Shown: piece by piece, positions 8,717 through 19,281 of the stretch
Position numbering within the stretch: position 1 is the first letter of the stretch
How the letters are laid out: each line of letters begins with the position of its first letter
Origin: Oceanidesulfovibrio marinus
Lineage (GTDB): Bacteria; Desulfobacterota; Desulfovibrionia; Desulfovibrionales; Desulfovibrionaceae
DNA length: 64,000 nt
Assembly (NCBI RefSeq): GCF_013085545.1
Contig: NZ_CP039543.1
Location: forward strand, 3,689,322 to 3,753,321
Direction: 5' to 3'
Translations under genes and position numbers: made by a program
The notes under the pieces: generated by a model
Databases searched by the model: none
What the model saw: the letters and a program-made list of their open reading frames with translations, nothing else
What the model was told of the DNA's origin: nothing

Positions 8717-9982
8717 TCAGCGCATCAGCTTTGCGTAGAGATCGATGGTCTGCCTGGCGATGGCGCGGGCGTCAAATTCCTGGACGGCCTTGTTGCGGGC
8801 CGCCTGGCCCAGGGATGTGCGCAGCTCCGGCTGGGACACGAGGTGGCCGATGGCCTCGGCCAGGGGCGGCCAGGCCCCAGCCGGAACGAGCATGGCGCCG
8901 CACGTTTCGGGCGGCAGCAGCTCGCCTTGCGGCGACCGGGCGAGCTCCCGGCAGCCGGGCACGTCCGTGGTCACCACGGGCAGGCCGCAGGCCATGGCCT
9001 CCTGCAGGCTCACGGGCAGGCCCTCGCGGTACGACGGCAGCACGGCCATGTCGCTGGCGGCCCAGACATCGGCCATGTCCTCGCGCCAACCCGGGAAGAG
9101 CACGTTGCCCAGGCCGGAGAAGGTCTTCATGTCCTCGTCGGTCAGGGAACGCGGGTTGCCGGGGTCGGGCTCGCCCACAATCAGGAAGCGCAGCTCAGGC
9201 AGGGCCGCGCCCAGGGACCGCGCCGCGAGCAGGATCTCCCGCACGCCCTTGTCGTGGATGAGCCGCGCGGCCATGGTGCAGACCACGTGGTCCGGCTTGA
9301 GCCCCAGGGACGCGCGGAATTTTTTACGGGCCGCCGGGCCCAGCAGGCCGGGACGCAGCCGCTCGGTATCCACGCCGCTGCCGCGGATGACGGCTGTTCT
9401 GGCGGAGCCGGTCAGGCGCCGGTACTCGAAGTAGAGGCGGTCGTCCTCGTTCTGGAAGAGCACGGCGCGGGCCTTGGACGCTGTGCGCGCGTAGAGCTGG
9501 TAGAAGAGCATGCGCACGGCGACGCCTTTGAGTCCGCTGCCCAGGAAGCAGCTGCCCAGGCCGGTGACTGCATTGATCAGCACAGGCCGGCGGCGCAGGG
9601 CGCGCGAGACCTTCCGCATGGCGAGCCGGCCGAGGATGTTAGGCTGGTGGGTGAAGGTGTGGATGACGTCGGGCTTTTCCTCGATAAGGATCGATTCGAG
9701 TGCCCGCGTGCCGCGCAGGGCCGCGCTTGGGGCGAGGGAACCGCGTTCCAGCGGCCAGGTCCGGATCGTCACGCACTCCGCCGCATTGTCCCGTATCCCT
9801 TCCATTGCAGTGCAGATCTCCGCGGCCGCTTGATGCAGGTGGTCCATGTGCGGGCCTTCGGGCGCGATAAAGGTCACGTTCCAGCCCTCTTCGGCCAGCA
9901 TGCGCGTCAGGGGCCGGCGGAAGAGCCAGAGGTTGAGCGCGATGTGGCTGACAAGGCAGATGCGCGGCGCGGTTTGAGTCAT
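8717..9982 (-). CDS. GT4-type glycosyltransferase
   Basis: 421 residues from the ATG overlapping the asnB-like stop by 4 bp. The N-terminal Rossmann domain starts RICLVSHIALNLWLFRRPLTRML and carries KPDVIHTFTHQPNIL; the C-terminal GT-B domain has VVCTMAARLIHDKGVREIL, LRFLIVGEPD, and the donor-site PSYREGLPVSLQEAMACGLPVVTTDVPGCRE with the E-x7-E motif. It should add a sugar to a lipid-linked oligosaccharide in the cytoplasm. It belongs with the AsnB-like gene upstream and the sugar transferase/aminotransferase pair downstream, although the usp gene interrupts the strand. Confidence 0.92.
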   Translation of the reverse strand: MTQTAPRICLVSHIALNLWLFRRPLTRMLAEEGWNVTFIAPEGPHMDHLHQAAAEICTAMEGIRDNAAECVTIRTWPLERGSLAPSAALRGTRALESILIEEKPDVIHTFTHQPNILGRLAMRKVSRALRRRPVLINAVTGLGSCFLGSGLKGVAVRMLFYQLYARTASKARAVLFQNEDDRLYFEYRRLTGSARTAVIRGSGVDTERLRPGLLGPAARKKFRASLGLKPDHVVCTMAARLIHDKGVREILLAARSLGAALPELRFLIVGEPDPGNPRSLTDEDMKTFSGLGNVLFPGWREDMADVWAASDMAVLPSYREGLPVSLQEAMACGLPVVTTDVPGCRELARSPQGELLPPETCGAMLVPAGAWPPLAEAIGHLVSQPELRTSLGQAARNKAVQEFDARAIARQTIDLYAKLMR

Positions 9983-12066
9983 CGGGAAGTCCTTTCTGCG
10001 TACCACGCCTGGAACATGCACACGGCCCAGATGCGCATGGCCGGCGCGTTGATGCCGGAGCGGTCGTTGTCGGCCAGGAGCCGCCGCCACTCGCTTTGAA
10101 TGGCGCGGACGTCGAGCAGGCCGTGGCTGCCGAGGGAGGCCGGGGCGAGCATTTCCTCGACCCAGGGACGCAGCGGTCCGCGCAGCCAGTCGGCCAGGGG
10201 CACACCGAAGCCCTGCTTAGGCTGGTCCACCAGCTCCTGCGGCAGGTGGCGGGACAGGAGCGTGCGCAGGATGGTCTTGCCATGGCCGTGGTTCATGCGC
10301 AGGGAGCGCGGCAGCCGCCAGGCCAGCTCCACCACACGATGGTCCAGCAGGGGCACGCGCACCTCCAGCGCCACAGCCATGGACGCGCGGTCCACCTTGG
10401 CCAGGATATCGTCCGGCAGGTAGCCGAGCTGGTCGGCGGCCTGCATCCAGTCGCCGAAATCCAGGGCGCGGGCACCACCGGGAGATTCTTCGAGCCCGGC
10501 GGTCATGCGCGGCTGGGGCCACGGTGGTGTTGTTGTGGAGCCAAACTGCGCCGAAAGCGGGGGCTCGGACCAGAGCGCGGCCAGGGCGCGGTAGAAGGCC
10601 TCGCGATCGTGGGCAAGCAGCCCGCGGCGGACCTTTGCCGCCTTCTGGCGGAAAAGCATCTGCCGTCGCTCCGGGGGCAGGGCCGGGGCGATGAGCCGGT
10701 AGGCGCGGTCCAGGGCGGACTCGCCGCCGCGCGCCAGGATCGCGGCCAGGACGCGCCGCACAGGAAAGGGCACGCCGCCGATGCGCCGCCAGATGGCCGG
10801 TCCGAAGAGGTGGCGGTTGTAGCCGCCAAAGAGCTCGTCCCCGCCGTCGCCGGAGAGACAGACCGCCACGTGGCCTCGGGCCAGGCGGCTTACCAGGTGC
10901 GTGGGAATCTGTGAGGAGTCGGCAAAGGGCTCGTCGTAGAGGCGGCCCATATCCGCGGCCAGGGCCAGAGCGTCGGCCTCGGTCACGGGCAGGTGCGTGT
11001 GCCGCGTGCCCAGGTGCGTGGCAATGGCCGCGGCCTTTGCGGATTCATCGTGCTCCGGGTGGGGCGATCCCATGGTGAAGGTGGCCACGGGCCGGTCGCT
11101 GGCGCGTTGCATGAGCGCGGCCACCAGGGAGGAGTCCGTGCCGCCGGAGAGGAATGCGCCCAGAGGAACGTCGGAAAGCAGACGGTCGGCCACGGCGCAT
11201 TGCAGCGCGTCTTCCATCCGCTCCACGGCGTCGTCTTCGTCAACCAGCGGATCCGCCAGGCCCGCGGCGGCGAGGCGCGCCACGGAGTAGTACTGGTGCG
11301 GCTCGGGCAGCGTCCCTTCGCGGACGTCCTGCGGCCGGATGGTGAGCAGGCAGCCGGGCGGCAGCTTGTGGAACCCGGTGTAGATGGTGGCCGGCGCGGG
11401 CACGCATCCCCAGCAGAAAAAGGAGGCCAGGGCCGAGGCGTCCAGGTTCGCCAGGCCGGGAAACTGTGGATGCGCCTCCAGCGAGGTGATCTCGGAGGCA
11501 AAGAGGAGGGCGCGTTCGCCGGCGTTGCCGCCAACGAAGCCGTAGGCCAGTGGCTTGAGGCCCATGCGGTCGCGCGCCAGGGTAAGCGTGCGCGAAGAGC
11601 CGTCCCAGTAAGCGAAAGCGAACATGCCCACGGCGCTGGCCACGGCCTTTTCCACGCCCCAGGCGGCGCAGGCGGCCAGCAGTGTCTCGGTGTCGCAGCC
11701 GGAGCGCCAGCCCTGAATATTGCTTTCGCGCTCCAGCCGGCGGCGGATGTCCATGTGGTTGTAGATCTCGCCGTTGTAGACGATCCACGAGGCATTGGAG
11801 GAGGTCGATTGAACGGAGCTTCCCGGGCTGTGTGGCACGGCGGCGCCATCGACCAGGGCCATGGGCTGCGCGCCGGCCGGTGTGGGGTCGAGGATGGCCA
11901 GGCGCGTGTGGGCCAGGCCCAGGCCGAGCCCCGGCAGGTAGACCGCGCCGGCGCCGTCCGGGCCGCGGTGGGCAATGCGCCGCGACATGGCGTCGAGGAT
12001 GTCGGTATAGGGCCGGGGGTCGGCGCCCGGTGTGGCCGGGCCGAGAAAGCCAGTCAATCCGCACAT
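9979..12066 (-). CDS. asnB: Asparagine synthase-like glutamine amidotransferase
   Basis: 695 residues. The start is set at the MCGLTGF codon because Cys2 must be the N-terminal nucleophile of the class II glutaminase domain; the frame is open farther upstream but that would bury it. Glutaminase motifs: HRGPDG, LAHTRLAILD, NGEIYNH. The synthetase half has the PP-loop SGGTDSS, then LSGDGGDELFGGYNRH and KVDRASMAVALEVRVPLLDH. Such enzymes form asparagine or, inside glycan loci as here, amidate a sugar acid. The 4-bp overlap with the GT4 gene and the surrounding glycan genes favour the second role. A longer polysaccharide cluster may have stood here once. Confidence 0.88.
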   Translation of the reverse strand: MCGLTGFLGPATPGADPRPYTDILDAMSRRIAHRGPDGAGAVYLPGLGLGLAHTRLAILDPTPAGAQPMALVDGAAVPHSPGSSVQSTSSNASWIVYNGEIYNHMDIRRRLERESNIQGWRSGCDTETLLAACAAWGVEKAVASAVGMFAFAYWDGSSRTLTLARDRMGLKPLAYGFVGGNAGERALLFASEITSLEAHPQFPGLANLDASALASFFCWGCVPAPATIYTGFHKLPPGCLLTIRPQDVREGTLPEPHQYYSVARLAAAGLADPLVDEDDAVERMEDALQCAVADRLLSDVPLGAFLSGGTDSSLVAALMQRASDRPVATFTMGSPHPEHDESAKAAAIATHLGTRHTHLPVTEADALALAADMGRLYDEPFADSSQIPTHLVSRLARGHVAVCLSGDGGDELFGGYNRHLFGPAIWRRIGGVPFPVRRVLAAILARGGESALDRAYRLIAPALPPERRQMLFRQKAAKVRRGLLAHDREAFYRALAALWSEPPLSAQFGSTTTPPWPQPRMTAGLEESPGGARALDFGDWMQAADQLGYLPDDILAKVDRASMAVALEVRVPLLDHRVVELAWRLPRSLRMNHGHGKTILRTLLSRHLPQELVDQPKQGFGVPLADWLRGPLRPWVEEMLAPASLGSHGLLDVRAIQSEWRRLLADNDRSGINAPAMRIWAVCMFQAWYAERTSR

Positions 12067-12102
12067 GATGGCACACGTATACACTGCCGGCTCCGGCGGC
12101 GC

Positions 12103-12142
12103 AAAAGAAAGAGCCCCCGGCGCGGTGTGGCGCAAGGGGCTC
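12103..12142 (-). terminator. Rho-independent terminator of the M23 peptidase gene
   Basis: On the minus strand GAGCCCC...GGGGGCTC closes a GC-rich hairpin followed by TTTCTTTT. It lies 38 bp past the M23 stop codon and just upstream of the asnB-like start, separating the two units. Confidence 0.85.
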
Positions 12143-12180
12143 CGAGTATCAGTAAATCAGCGGGCACGCGGCCCTGACTC

Positions 12181-13083
12181 TTAGTTGAGGATGTAGCGCA
12201 TGGGGTTCACGGGCGTGCCGTTGAGCCGGACCTCGTAGTGGAGGTGGGGACCGGTGGAACGGCCCGTGTTGCCCATCTCGGCAACCTGCTGTCCGCGCTC
12301 CACTGTCTGGCCCTCTTTCACGTCGATGGCGGAAAGGTGGGCGAAGCGGGTGACAAGGCCGTTGCCATGCTTGATGACCATGGTCTTGCCGTAGCCGCCT
12401 TCTACACCCACGAAGGAGACGACGCCCTTGGCCGGTGCGTAGACGGACGTGCCGACCTGGTTGGAGATGTCGAGGCCCTGGTGGAAGTCGCTGCGGCCGG
12501 TGAAGGGCGAGATGCGCGGGCCGAAGGGGGAGGTGACCCAGCCTTCGCACGGCCAGATGGACGGCGTGGCGGCAAGCAGCTCTAGGTTGCCCTTGAATGC
12601 CTGCATGAGCTCCTGCTGGCGTACTTCCTCAAGCTGGACGTCGGTGTTCAGCTGGTGGAGGAAGTTGTGCATCTTGCGGGCGAGCAGCTCCTGGCGATAG
12701 ACGGGCAGGTAGCTGTCGGAAAAGTCCTGGCTCTTGGATCCACCCACCGAGGTGTTGGTGTCGATCTGGTCGTCCAGGTTGATCATGACGCGGAGCTTGG
12801 AGTCGAAATCACGGATACGGGTGAGATCGCCTTGCAGCGTTTTGATCTTGCTGGCCAGAGTGAGCAACTGGTTGTTCTGTTCCGAAATCGTCTTTTCAGA
12901 GGCTTCGAGGTTGGTCTTCAGGTTGTGATAGGTGCTGAAGTACCTGAAAAAATGGACGTTCGCAGCAATGAGCACAGCGAACAGTCCAAAAAGGGCGAAG
13001 AAAATCCAACCACGAAGGCGAAGGGTCCTGCAGGCCCCTTCATTATCTTTGAAAACGACAATGTGGTATTTTCTAAGAAGCAT
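12181..13083 (-). CDS. M23 (LytM-type) cell-wall endopeptidase, membrane-anchored
   Basis: 300 residues. One membrane anchor at about 25-47 (GWIFFALFGLFAVLIAANVHFF) is followed by a coiled coil at about 52-100 (NLEASEKTISEQNNQLLTLASKI). The C-terminal peptidase domain has the zinc ligands in FHQGLDIS and HLHYEVRLNG, plus PFGPRISPFTGR, so it should be catalytically active rather than an EnvC-like activator. The catalytic part faces the periplasm and would cut peptide cross-links during division or elongation. Single gene with its own terminator. Confidence 0.92.
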   Translation of the reverse strand: MLLRKYHIVVFKDNEGACRTLRLRGWIFFALFGLFAVLIAANVHFFRYFSTYHNLKTNLEASEKTISEQNNQLLTLASKIKTLQGDLTRIRDFDSKLRVMINLDDQIDTNTSVGGSKSQDFSDSYLPVYRQELLARKMHNFLHQLNTDVQLEEVRQQELMQAFKGNLELLAATPSIWPCEGWVTSPFGPRISPFTGRSDFHQGLDISNQVGTSVYAPAKGVVSFVGVEGGYGKTMVIKHGNGLVTRFAHLSAIDVKEGQTVERGQQVAEMGNTGRSTGPHLHYEVRLNGTPVNPMRYILN

Positions 13084-13189
13084 TGGGTGGTGCGTGTCTC
13101 CGGTTGGCTTGCATCAAGCTGAATTTAAGTGCGGCTTCCTTCAACCTGCGCCGGAACGAGGCAACGGAAAATTACCCAGCAGTGGCTAG

Positions 13190-13939
13190 TCAGTAATGCA
13201 AATCAATGGTATGGTCAAGAGCTGACCTGCGCAGTGCGTTGAGCACATTGTTCTTTTTCCGCGCATCGTTACCACATTCTTTGCAAAACCATTCAAATGT
13301 TCGGGTACGATTGCTCGTGGCCGCAGACGGGCAGGGGTTCTCTTCCACGGGAAGCGCCCATTTGCGAGCCGCGCGCTTGATTATGCATTTTTCGAGCCAT
13401 AAAAGTGGACGGATGACCATGAGCCGACCGTCGAAAAATGATTCGATGGGCGAGAGGGTCTCCACCCGGCCGCCCTGGAAGAGATTCATGAAAAATGTGG
13501 ATACGAGGTCGTCCGCGTTGTGCCCGAAAGCGAGGTGGGTGAGGTCGTAGTCGCGGCAGAGCTCGAACAGTCGGGTGCGGCGGCGCTTGCTGCACAGAAA
13601 GCAGGCGGAGTTCTTGCGGTTCCGGTCGGAGTGCGCCTCCAGGCCGTGGTCGGTGAGCTCCGTGTGCACGGCCACGCCCTTTTCGATGGCGAAACGGGCC
13701 ACATGCTTGTGAGCCTCGGGGTCGAACCCGGGGTTCAGGCTCAGGGCCATGAGCTCGATGCGGAAAGGCAGGATGCGCTGGCGGTGCAGCAGGACTTCGA
13801 GCAGGGTGAGGCTGTCCACGCCGCCGGACACGGCCACGCCGATGCGCGAGCCGGGCTGGATCATGGAAAGCTGCTGCATGAGCTTGCCTGCCGAGGCGAT
13901 GCAGTTCTTCTGTGCGTATGTGAGCTTGTTGCGGGACAT
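13190..13939 (-). CDS. ttcA: TtcA-type PP-loop tRNA thiolation enzyme
   Basis: 249 residues. The PP-loop SGGVDSLTL binds ATP; CFLC provides the central Cys-x2-Cys pair and NPCPSA the third cysteine expected to hold a 4Fe-4S cluster, as in TtcA. RRRTRLFEL and AFGHNADDL are also family motifs. TtcA makes 2-thiocytidine at position 32 of some tRNAs. Other TtcA/TtuA-like enzymes share this layout, so the base modified is inferred. No partner gene is adjacent. Confidence 0.85.
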   Translation of the reverse strand: MSRNKLTYAQKNCIASAGKLMQQLSMIQPGSRIGVAVSGGVDSLTLLEVLLHRQRILPFRIELMALSLNPGFDPEAHKHVARFAIEKGVAVHTELTDHGLEAHSDRNRKNSACFLCSKRRRTRLFELCRDYDLTHLAFGHNADDLVSTFFMNLFQGGRVETLSPIESFFDGRLMVIRPLLWLEKCIIKRAARKWALPVEENPCPSAATSNRTRTFEWFCKECGNDARKKNNVLNALRRSALDHTIDLHY

Positions 13940-14286
13940 GCGGCTTATTACAAGTGGTTAAGGAAAGGGTATCCGTCGCGTCAGCGCCTTGACGCTGAAA
14001 ATGGTCGGGAGTAAGTCTGCGACGTTCCGCCTGTGGTCTGCGGATCGGGCTTGTTCACATCAAGGTTGAGACGCGCCACGGTGTGGCAGGGGCCTCGGGG
14101 CGGTTTCCCGCACGCCTCTGCAGGCGAGCGGCGTTGCCGCCGGCGAAGATGTAGGCACTTTTTTCACCAAGGGCAAGGGGCGTCAGGGCCCGAAACTCCG
14201 CCCACGTCCGGACCTCCACCCCAAAAACCCGTTACACGATCATCTGTTCCATCAAAAGACCCTGATCGGAAGGACAGGAACGAGGC
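13940..14286. other. 347-bp intergenic region with possible structured RNA
   Basis: No credible ORF. Between about 14035 and 14165 there are several stacked hairpins: GCCACGGTGTGGC, a stem with arms CAGGGGC and GCCTCTG, and CGGCG..CGCCG. The block ends in a run of T residues at 14159-14164. It also contains the upstream region of the ABC operon. A small RNA reading on the plus strand is possible but I cannot assign a family. Confidence 0.3.
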
Positions 14287-15275
<989 letters not shown>

Positions 15276-15279
<4 letters not shown>

Positions 15280-16046
15280 AGAAGACGTTGCTTCTTGCGT
15301 ACAAGGATCTGGCCATATACTTCCGCTCCCCCCTGGCATATGTGCTGATGGCCTTCTTCCTGCTGGCCAGCGGCTACTTTTTTGTCGTGGGCGTGGGGTT
15401 CTACGAGATGCTTTCCATGGAGGCCATGCGCTCGCCCGAGGTGGCGGACTTCACCCTCATGGAGCTGGTGGTCGGGCCGCAGCTGCAGAACGCGGGCATC
15501 ATCCTGCTGTTCTTCCTGCCGCTTCTGACCATGCGCGGCTTCAGCGAAGAGAAGCGCATGGGCACCTTCGAGATGCTGATGAGCTACCCGGTGCGCGAGT
15601 GGGAGGTGGCGGCCGGCAAGCTGGTTGCGCTGCTGGGGTTCCTGGCCGCGGCCATCGGCGTTTCCGCGTTGTGCAGCGCCGGGCTGCTCTTCATGTTCTC
15701 CAGGCCGGAGATCGCGCCAATGCTGGTGGGGTATCTGGGCCTGTTGCTCCTGGCGTTGGCCTTCTGCTCCCTGGGCCTGTTCCTCTCGTCGCTCACGGAG
15801 AATCAGGTGGTGGCCGCGGTGGCCACCTTTGTTGCGCTGCTCCTGCTCTGGGTGCTCTCCTGGCTCAAGGACGCCGCGCCGGCAGGGGCCAAGCCGGTCC
15901 TGGCCAACCTCTCCATGCTCACGCACTTCGAGCCCTTCACCAAGGGCGTGCTCGGCGGGAGCGACGTCATCTTCTTCGTCACCTTCATCGCGGGCTTTTT
16001 CTGGCTCACGGTGCTTTCGCTGGAGAACCAGCGGTGGAGGGCGTAG
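15276..16046 (+). CDS. ABC-2 type permease, GldF-like
   Basis: 256 residues with six predicted membrane segments (for example LAYVLMAFFLLASGYFFVVG near 20-40, AGIILLFFLPLLTM near 74-87, and FFVTFIAGFFWLTVLSLE at the end). Its start ATG overlaps the stop of the ATPase gene. FSEEKRMGTFEMLMSYPVREWEVAAGK is the conserved cytoplasmic loop of this permease class. It forms the membrane channel of the transporter with the GldG-like product 5 bp downstream. Confidence 0.9.
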
Positions 16047-16050
16047 CGGC

Positions 16051-17508
16051 ATGCTGAAACGACTTTCCATGACCGTGCTGACGGGCATAGTGGCCGTGGC
16101 GCTGCTGATGGGGCTCAACGTACTGGCCGCCAAGCACGACTGGCGCTGGGACGCGACCTCGAACAAGCGCTACTCCCTGAGCGAGACAACAAAAGCCGCA
16201 TTGGCTTCGCTGACCGGACCGGTCCATGCCGTGGCGTTCTTCCGGCCTTCGGAAGGTTCCAGCCAGACCGAGGATATGCTGGAGCTCTTTGCCCAGCAGA
16301 GCAAGCAGTTCACCTACGAGATAGTGGACCCGGACCGCGCGCCCTTCCGCGCCAAGCAGATGGACGTGCGCCAGTCCGGCGCCGTGGTGGTGGAGTCCGA
16401 CGGCCGGAGCGACAAGGTTGTGTTCCCGGACGAGCAGGCTCTGGTGAACGCGGTGGTCAAGGCGACCTCGCGGCGCAAAAGCGTGGTGCGGGTGGTCACT
16501 GGCCACGGCGAGCTGGATGTGGACGCCCCGGGCGGCCACGGCGCGACCACGCTCAAGAAACTGCTCACGGACCAGGGCGGCACGGTGCAGCCCATCACCC
16601 TGGCCAAGACAAAAACCGTGCCTGATGATGTGGACCTGCTGCTCATCCTGGGGCCGACGGACAACTACCTGGACCACGAGATCAAGGTGCTGGACGAGTA
16701 CGTGGACCGCGGCGGCCGGGTGCTGGTCGCCCTGGCTCCGGAGACGCCCACCAACCTGGACGCCTGGATCACGAAACAGTTCGGCCTGAAGATGCCAAGC
16801 GGCTTTGTGGTGGACACCCTGAGCCAGGCCATGACCGGCGACGCCATGACGCCGCTGGCGCAGAAGTACTCGCGCATGCCCATCACCCGGGACTTCGCGC
16901 TGATGACGCTCTTCCCCACCTCCGGCGCGCTGCTGGCCGCCGATGGCAACGCCGCTACGGCGAAGAATGCGACCGAACCGCAGGGGCTGGCCTTCAGCGG
17001 GGAGCAGACCTGGCTGGAGACCAACATCCAGGGGCTGCATCAGGGCACGGCCGCGTTCAACCCCGGCGAGGACACCATGGGACCGTTCTGGCTGGGAGCC
17101 GTATATGAAGGACCGGCGCGCGGCGCCGGGTCCGCCAATGCAACGGCGGCTGCTCCGGCAGCACAGGCCAACGCCACCAATGCGACGGTATCCAAGGCGC
17201 CGGAGACGCGCGGCGTGTTTTTTGCTGACCAGGATTTCCTCAGCGACGACTTCATCGTCATCGGCGGAGACAAGGACCTGGCGCGCAACAGCCTCAACTG
17301 GCTGCTGGAGCATGAGTCGTTGATCAGCGTGAACAAGCCCAGACCCGTGGCCGCGTTCCTGGTGATGACGCCGCTGCAGCGCGCGGTGATGACCTATGTG
17401 CCTGTGGTGATCGCGCCGCTCGCGTGCATCATCCTGGCTATCGTGGTGGCGATGCGCCGCCGCCGTCCGCGGTATCAGCGGAATCCGGGCAACTCAGGCA
17501 AGGCGTAG
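16051..17508 (+). CDS. GldG-like ABC transport auxiliary protein
   Basis: 485 residues from ATG 16051. One N-terminal membrane segment (MTVLTGIVAVALLMGLNVLAA, about 6-26) and one near the C-terminus (VVIAPLACIILAIVVAM, about 455-471) bracket a large periplasmic domain of the gliding-motility-associated ABC substrate-binding type, with KRYSLSETTKAALASL near the start. A short Ala/Asn/Thr-rich linker lies at about 350-385. It follows the permease by 5 bp. It probably holds or senses the exported or extracytoplasmic ligand; that role is inferred from context. Confidence 0.85.
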   Translation: MLKRLSMTVLTGIVAVALLMGLNVLAAKHDWRWDATSNKRYSLSETTKAALASLTGPVHAVAFFRPSEGSSQTEDMLELFAQQSKQFTYEIVDPDRAPFRAKQMDVRQSGAVVVESDGRSDKVVFPDEQALVNAVVKATSRRKSVVRVVTGHGELDVDAPGGHGATTLKKLLTDQGGTVQPITLAKTKTVPDDVDLLLILGPTDNYLDHEIKVLDEYVDRGGRVLVALAPETPTNLDAWITKQFGLKMPSGFVVDTLSQAMTGDAMTPLAQKYSRMPITRDFALMTLFPTSGALLAADGNAATAKNATEPQGLAFSGEQTWLETNIQGLHQGTAAFNPGEDTMGPFWLGAVYEGPARGAGSANATAAAPAAQANATNATVSKAPETRGVFFADQDFLSDDFIVIGGDKDLARNSLNWLLEHESLISVNKPRPVAAFLVMTPLQRAVMTYVPVVIAPLACIILAIVVAMRRRRPRYQRNPGNSGKA

Positions 17509-17522
17509 GGGGAGCGCAGAAC

Positions 17523-19049
17523 ATGCGACGCGTGCTCTACCTGACAATTCTGGCTGTGGCTGTGTGGGTTCTGGCGGTGTGGCTGCCTGGCGAGACGCCC
17601 CAGAAAACCGAGCCCGGCGTGCCCGAGCCCTTGGGCGGGGAAAGCGCCGTGGATACCGGACCGTGGATTGATTTTTCCGACGGCGCCGTGGACCGCGTGG
17701 TGATTCGCAAGCCGGCCGGCGACGTGACGCTGTTCAAAAAGGCCGGCGAGTGGTTCGTGACCCCGCCCGGCGGGCAGACGGTGCGGGCGGAGCGCGACAA
17801 GGCCGAGGCCCTGACGGCGTTCCTGCGTGGCCACCCGCCGCTGCGGCGTCTTGCAGTGGACGGCGAGGACTTGGCCGGGTATGGGGTGGACAACGCCACA
17901 CGAGGTATTAGTGTCTTCGCCGACGGGATGGAATTCTCCCTCACGGTTGGCGGAATGAACCCGACCGGAGACGGTGTCTACGCACTGGCGGACGGTCCGG
18001 CCCCGGAGGCGGAGTTGCAGGGCCCGGCAGGCCGGAACCACGGCGAAGTCCTGCTGCTGGACTCATCATACGCGAGCCGTCTGGCCGGTAGCGCGGATAC
18101 GTTTTTCGATCTCCGCGCCCTGGACATGAACCGCAAGGCCCTGGCCTCCATCCGCCTGGAGGGACCGGGCGAAGGGAAGCGGGCCGAGCGCTGGGAGATT
18201 TCATTTGACGCGGACAACGCCACCCAGGCGTCGTTCACGTGGCCGGAGACCTTGAAGAGTAAGGCCGTTTCGAATATGGAAGCGGACTCCTACGCCACGC
18301 GTCTTCTCGATCTGAAGGGGACGCGGTTCTTCGAGCCCGCGGCGCAGGCGGGCATTGTGGAAGAGCCGGTCTTCGATATATACGTGCGGCGTCGCGGCAA
18401 CGACACGCCGGAGCGGCTGGCTTTCTCCGTGTACCGGCCCAAGGACGCCGATCCGCTGGACGGCACCAACGCCACGTTCGTGCTGCAGTCGGACTGGCAG
18501 ACCATGCCGATGGTTGTGGCGGCCAAGGATGTGGACGCGATGCTGCGCACGGCGTTCTCCCTGCGCGAGCGGTCCATCATGCATTTCGCCGCGCACGACG
18601 TCACGCGCATCGAAGCGTCGTATGTGGAGCCCGGACGCGGCGTGCAAAACGCCACGGTAGAGCGGCAGGACAAAGTCTGGATGCTGGACGGTCCGGACGG
18701 CGGCCATAAGCTCGGCGAGCTGGGCATGGCCGTCTGGAAGCTGGCGGACCTGCGCTACACGGACGAGCCGCGGGATGTGCTGCCGGCCGACGCCCGCCGG
18801 TTTCTCGTGCTCCGGGTGTTCGACACGGGGCTGGACGTGAACGGGCTGCAAATTTTCTGGTACGAGCTGCCTTCCGGGGTGGGCACGCTCGTTTCTCTTG
18901 GCGGGGACGATGGTCCCTGGTACCCCGTGGGCGAGGGCGGACAGCGCCTCGCCGATGAACTGACCGGTCAACTATTCGAGGAAGGCGCGGCCGCAGGGCC
19001 GGAGGACGCTCCGGAAAACGCCGCGAACGCTTCCGCAACATCACCATAA
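17523..19049 (+). CDS. DUF4340-containing membrane-anchored protein
   Basis: 508 residues from ATG 17523, 15 bp after the GldG-like gene. A single N-terminal membrane anchor (VLYLTILAVAVWVLAVWL, residues 4-21) leads into repeated DUF4340 beta-sandwich-like units, for example VDRVVIRKPAGDVTLFKKAGEWFVTPPG, ending in an acidic Ala-rich tail. DUF4340 proteins regularly accompany GldA/F/G-type transporters and are thought to act in the periplasm; the exact role is unknown. Confidence 0.83.
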   Translation: MRRVLYLTILAVAVWVLAVWLPGETPQKTEPGVPEPLGGESAVDTGPWIDFSDGAVDRVVIRKPAGDVTLFKKAGEWFVTPPGGQTVRAERDKAEALTAFLRGHPPLRRLAVDGEDLAGYGVDNATRGISVFADGMEFSLTVGGMNPTGDGVYALADGPAPEAELQGPAGRNHGEVLLLDSSYASRLAGSADTFFDLRALDMNRKALASIRLEGPGEGKRAERWEISFDADNATQASFTWPETLKSKAVSNMEADSYATRLLDLKGTRFFEPAAQAGIVEEPVFDIYVRRRGNDTPERLAFSVYRPKDADPLDGTNATFVLQSDWQTMPMVVAAKDVDAMLRTAFSLRERSIMHFAAHDVTRIEASYVEPGRGVQNATVERQDKVWMLDGPDGGHKLGELGMAVWKLADLRYTDEPRDVLPADARRFLVLRVFDTGLDVNGLQIFWYELPSGVGTLVSLGGDDGPWYPVGEGGQRLADELTGQLFEEGAAAGPEDAPENAANASATSP

Positions 19050-19059
19050 GGAGCCAGAC

Positions 19060-19272
19060 ATGGCACGTATCACAGTTGAAGATTGTCAAAAGCAGGTGGA
19101 CAACCGCTTCCTGCTCGTCCAGATGGGCATCAAGCGTGTCCAGCAGTACCGCGAGGGCTACGAGGCGCTCGTTTCCTCGAAGAACAAGGAAGTGGTCAAC
19201 GCCTTGCGCGAGATTGCCGACGGCAAGGTGCTGGTGGTTGAACCCGAAGCCCCTGAAGAGGCAACTGCGTAA
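19060..19272 (+). CDS. rpoZ: RNA polymerase omega subunit
   Basis: 70 residues, the normal size for a short omega. It begins MARITVEDCQKQVDNRFLL and contains ALREIADGKV, the usual omega pattern. Omega helps fold beta-prime and can form part of the ppGpp site. A clear AAGGAG ribosome-binding site lies 8 bp before the ATG. It lies 10 bp after the DUF4340 stop and 9 bp before dnaJ, so it may be read through from the ABC operon. Confidence 0.93.
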   Translation: MARITVEDCQKQVDNRFLLVQMGIKRVQQYREGYEALVSSKNKEVVNALREIADGKVLVVEPEAPEEATA

Positions 19273-19281
19273 CCGGACGCC

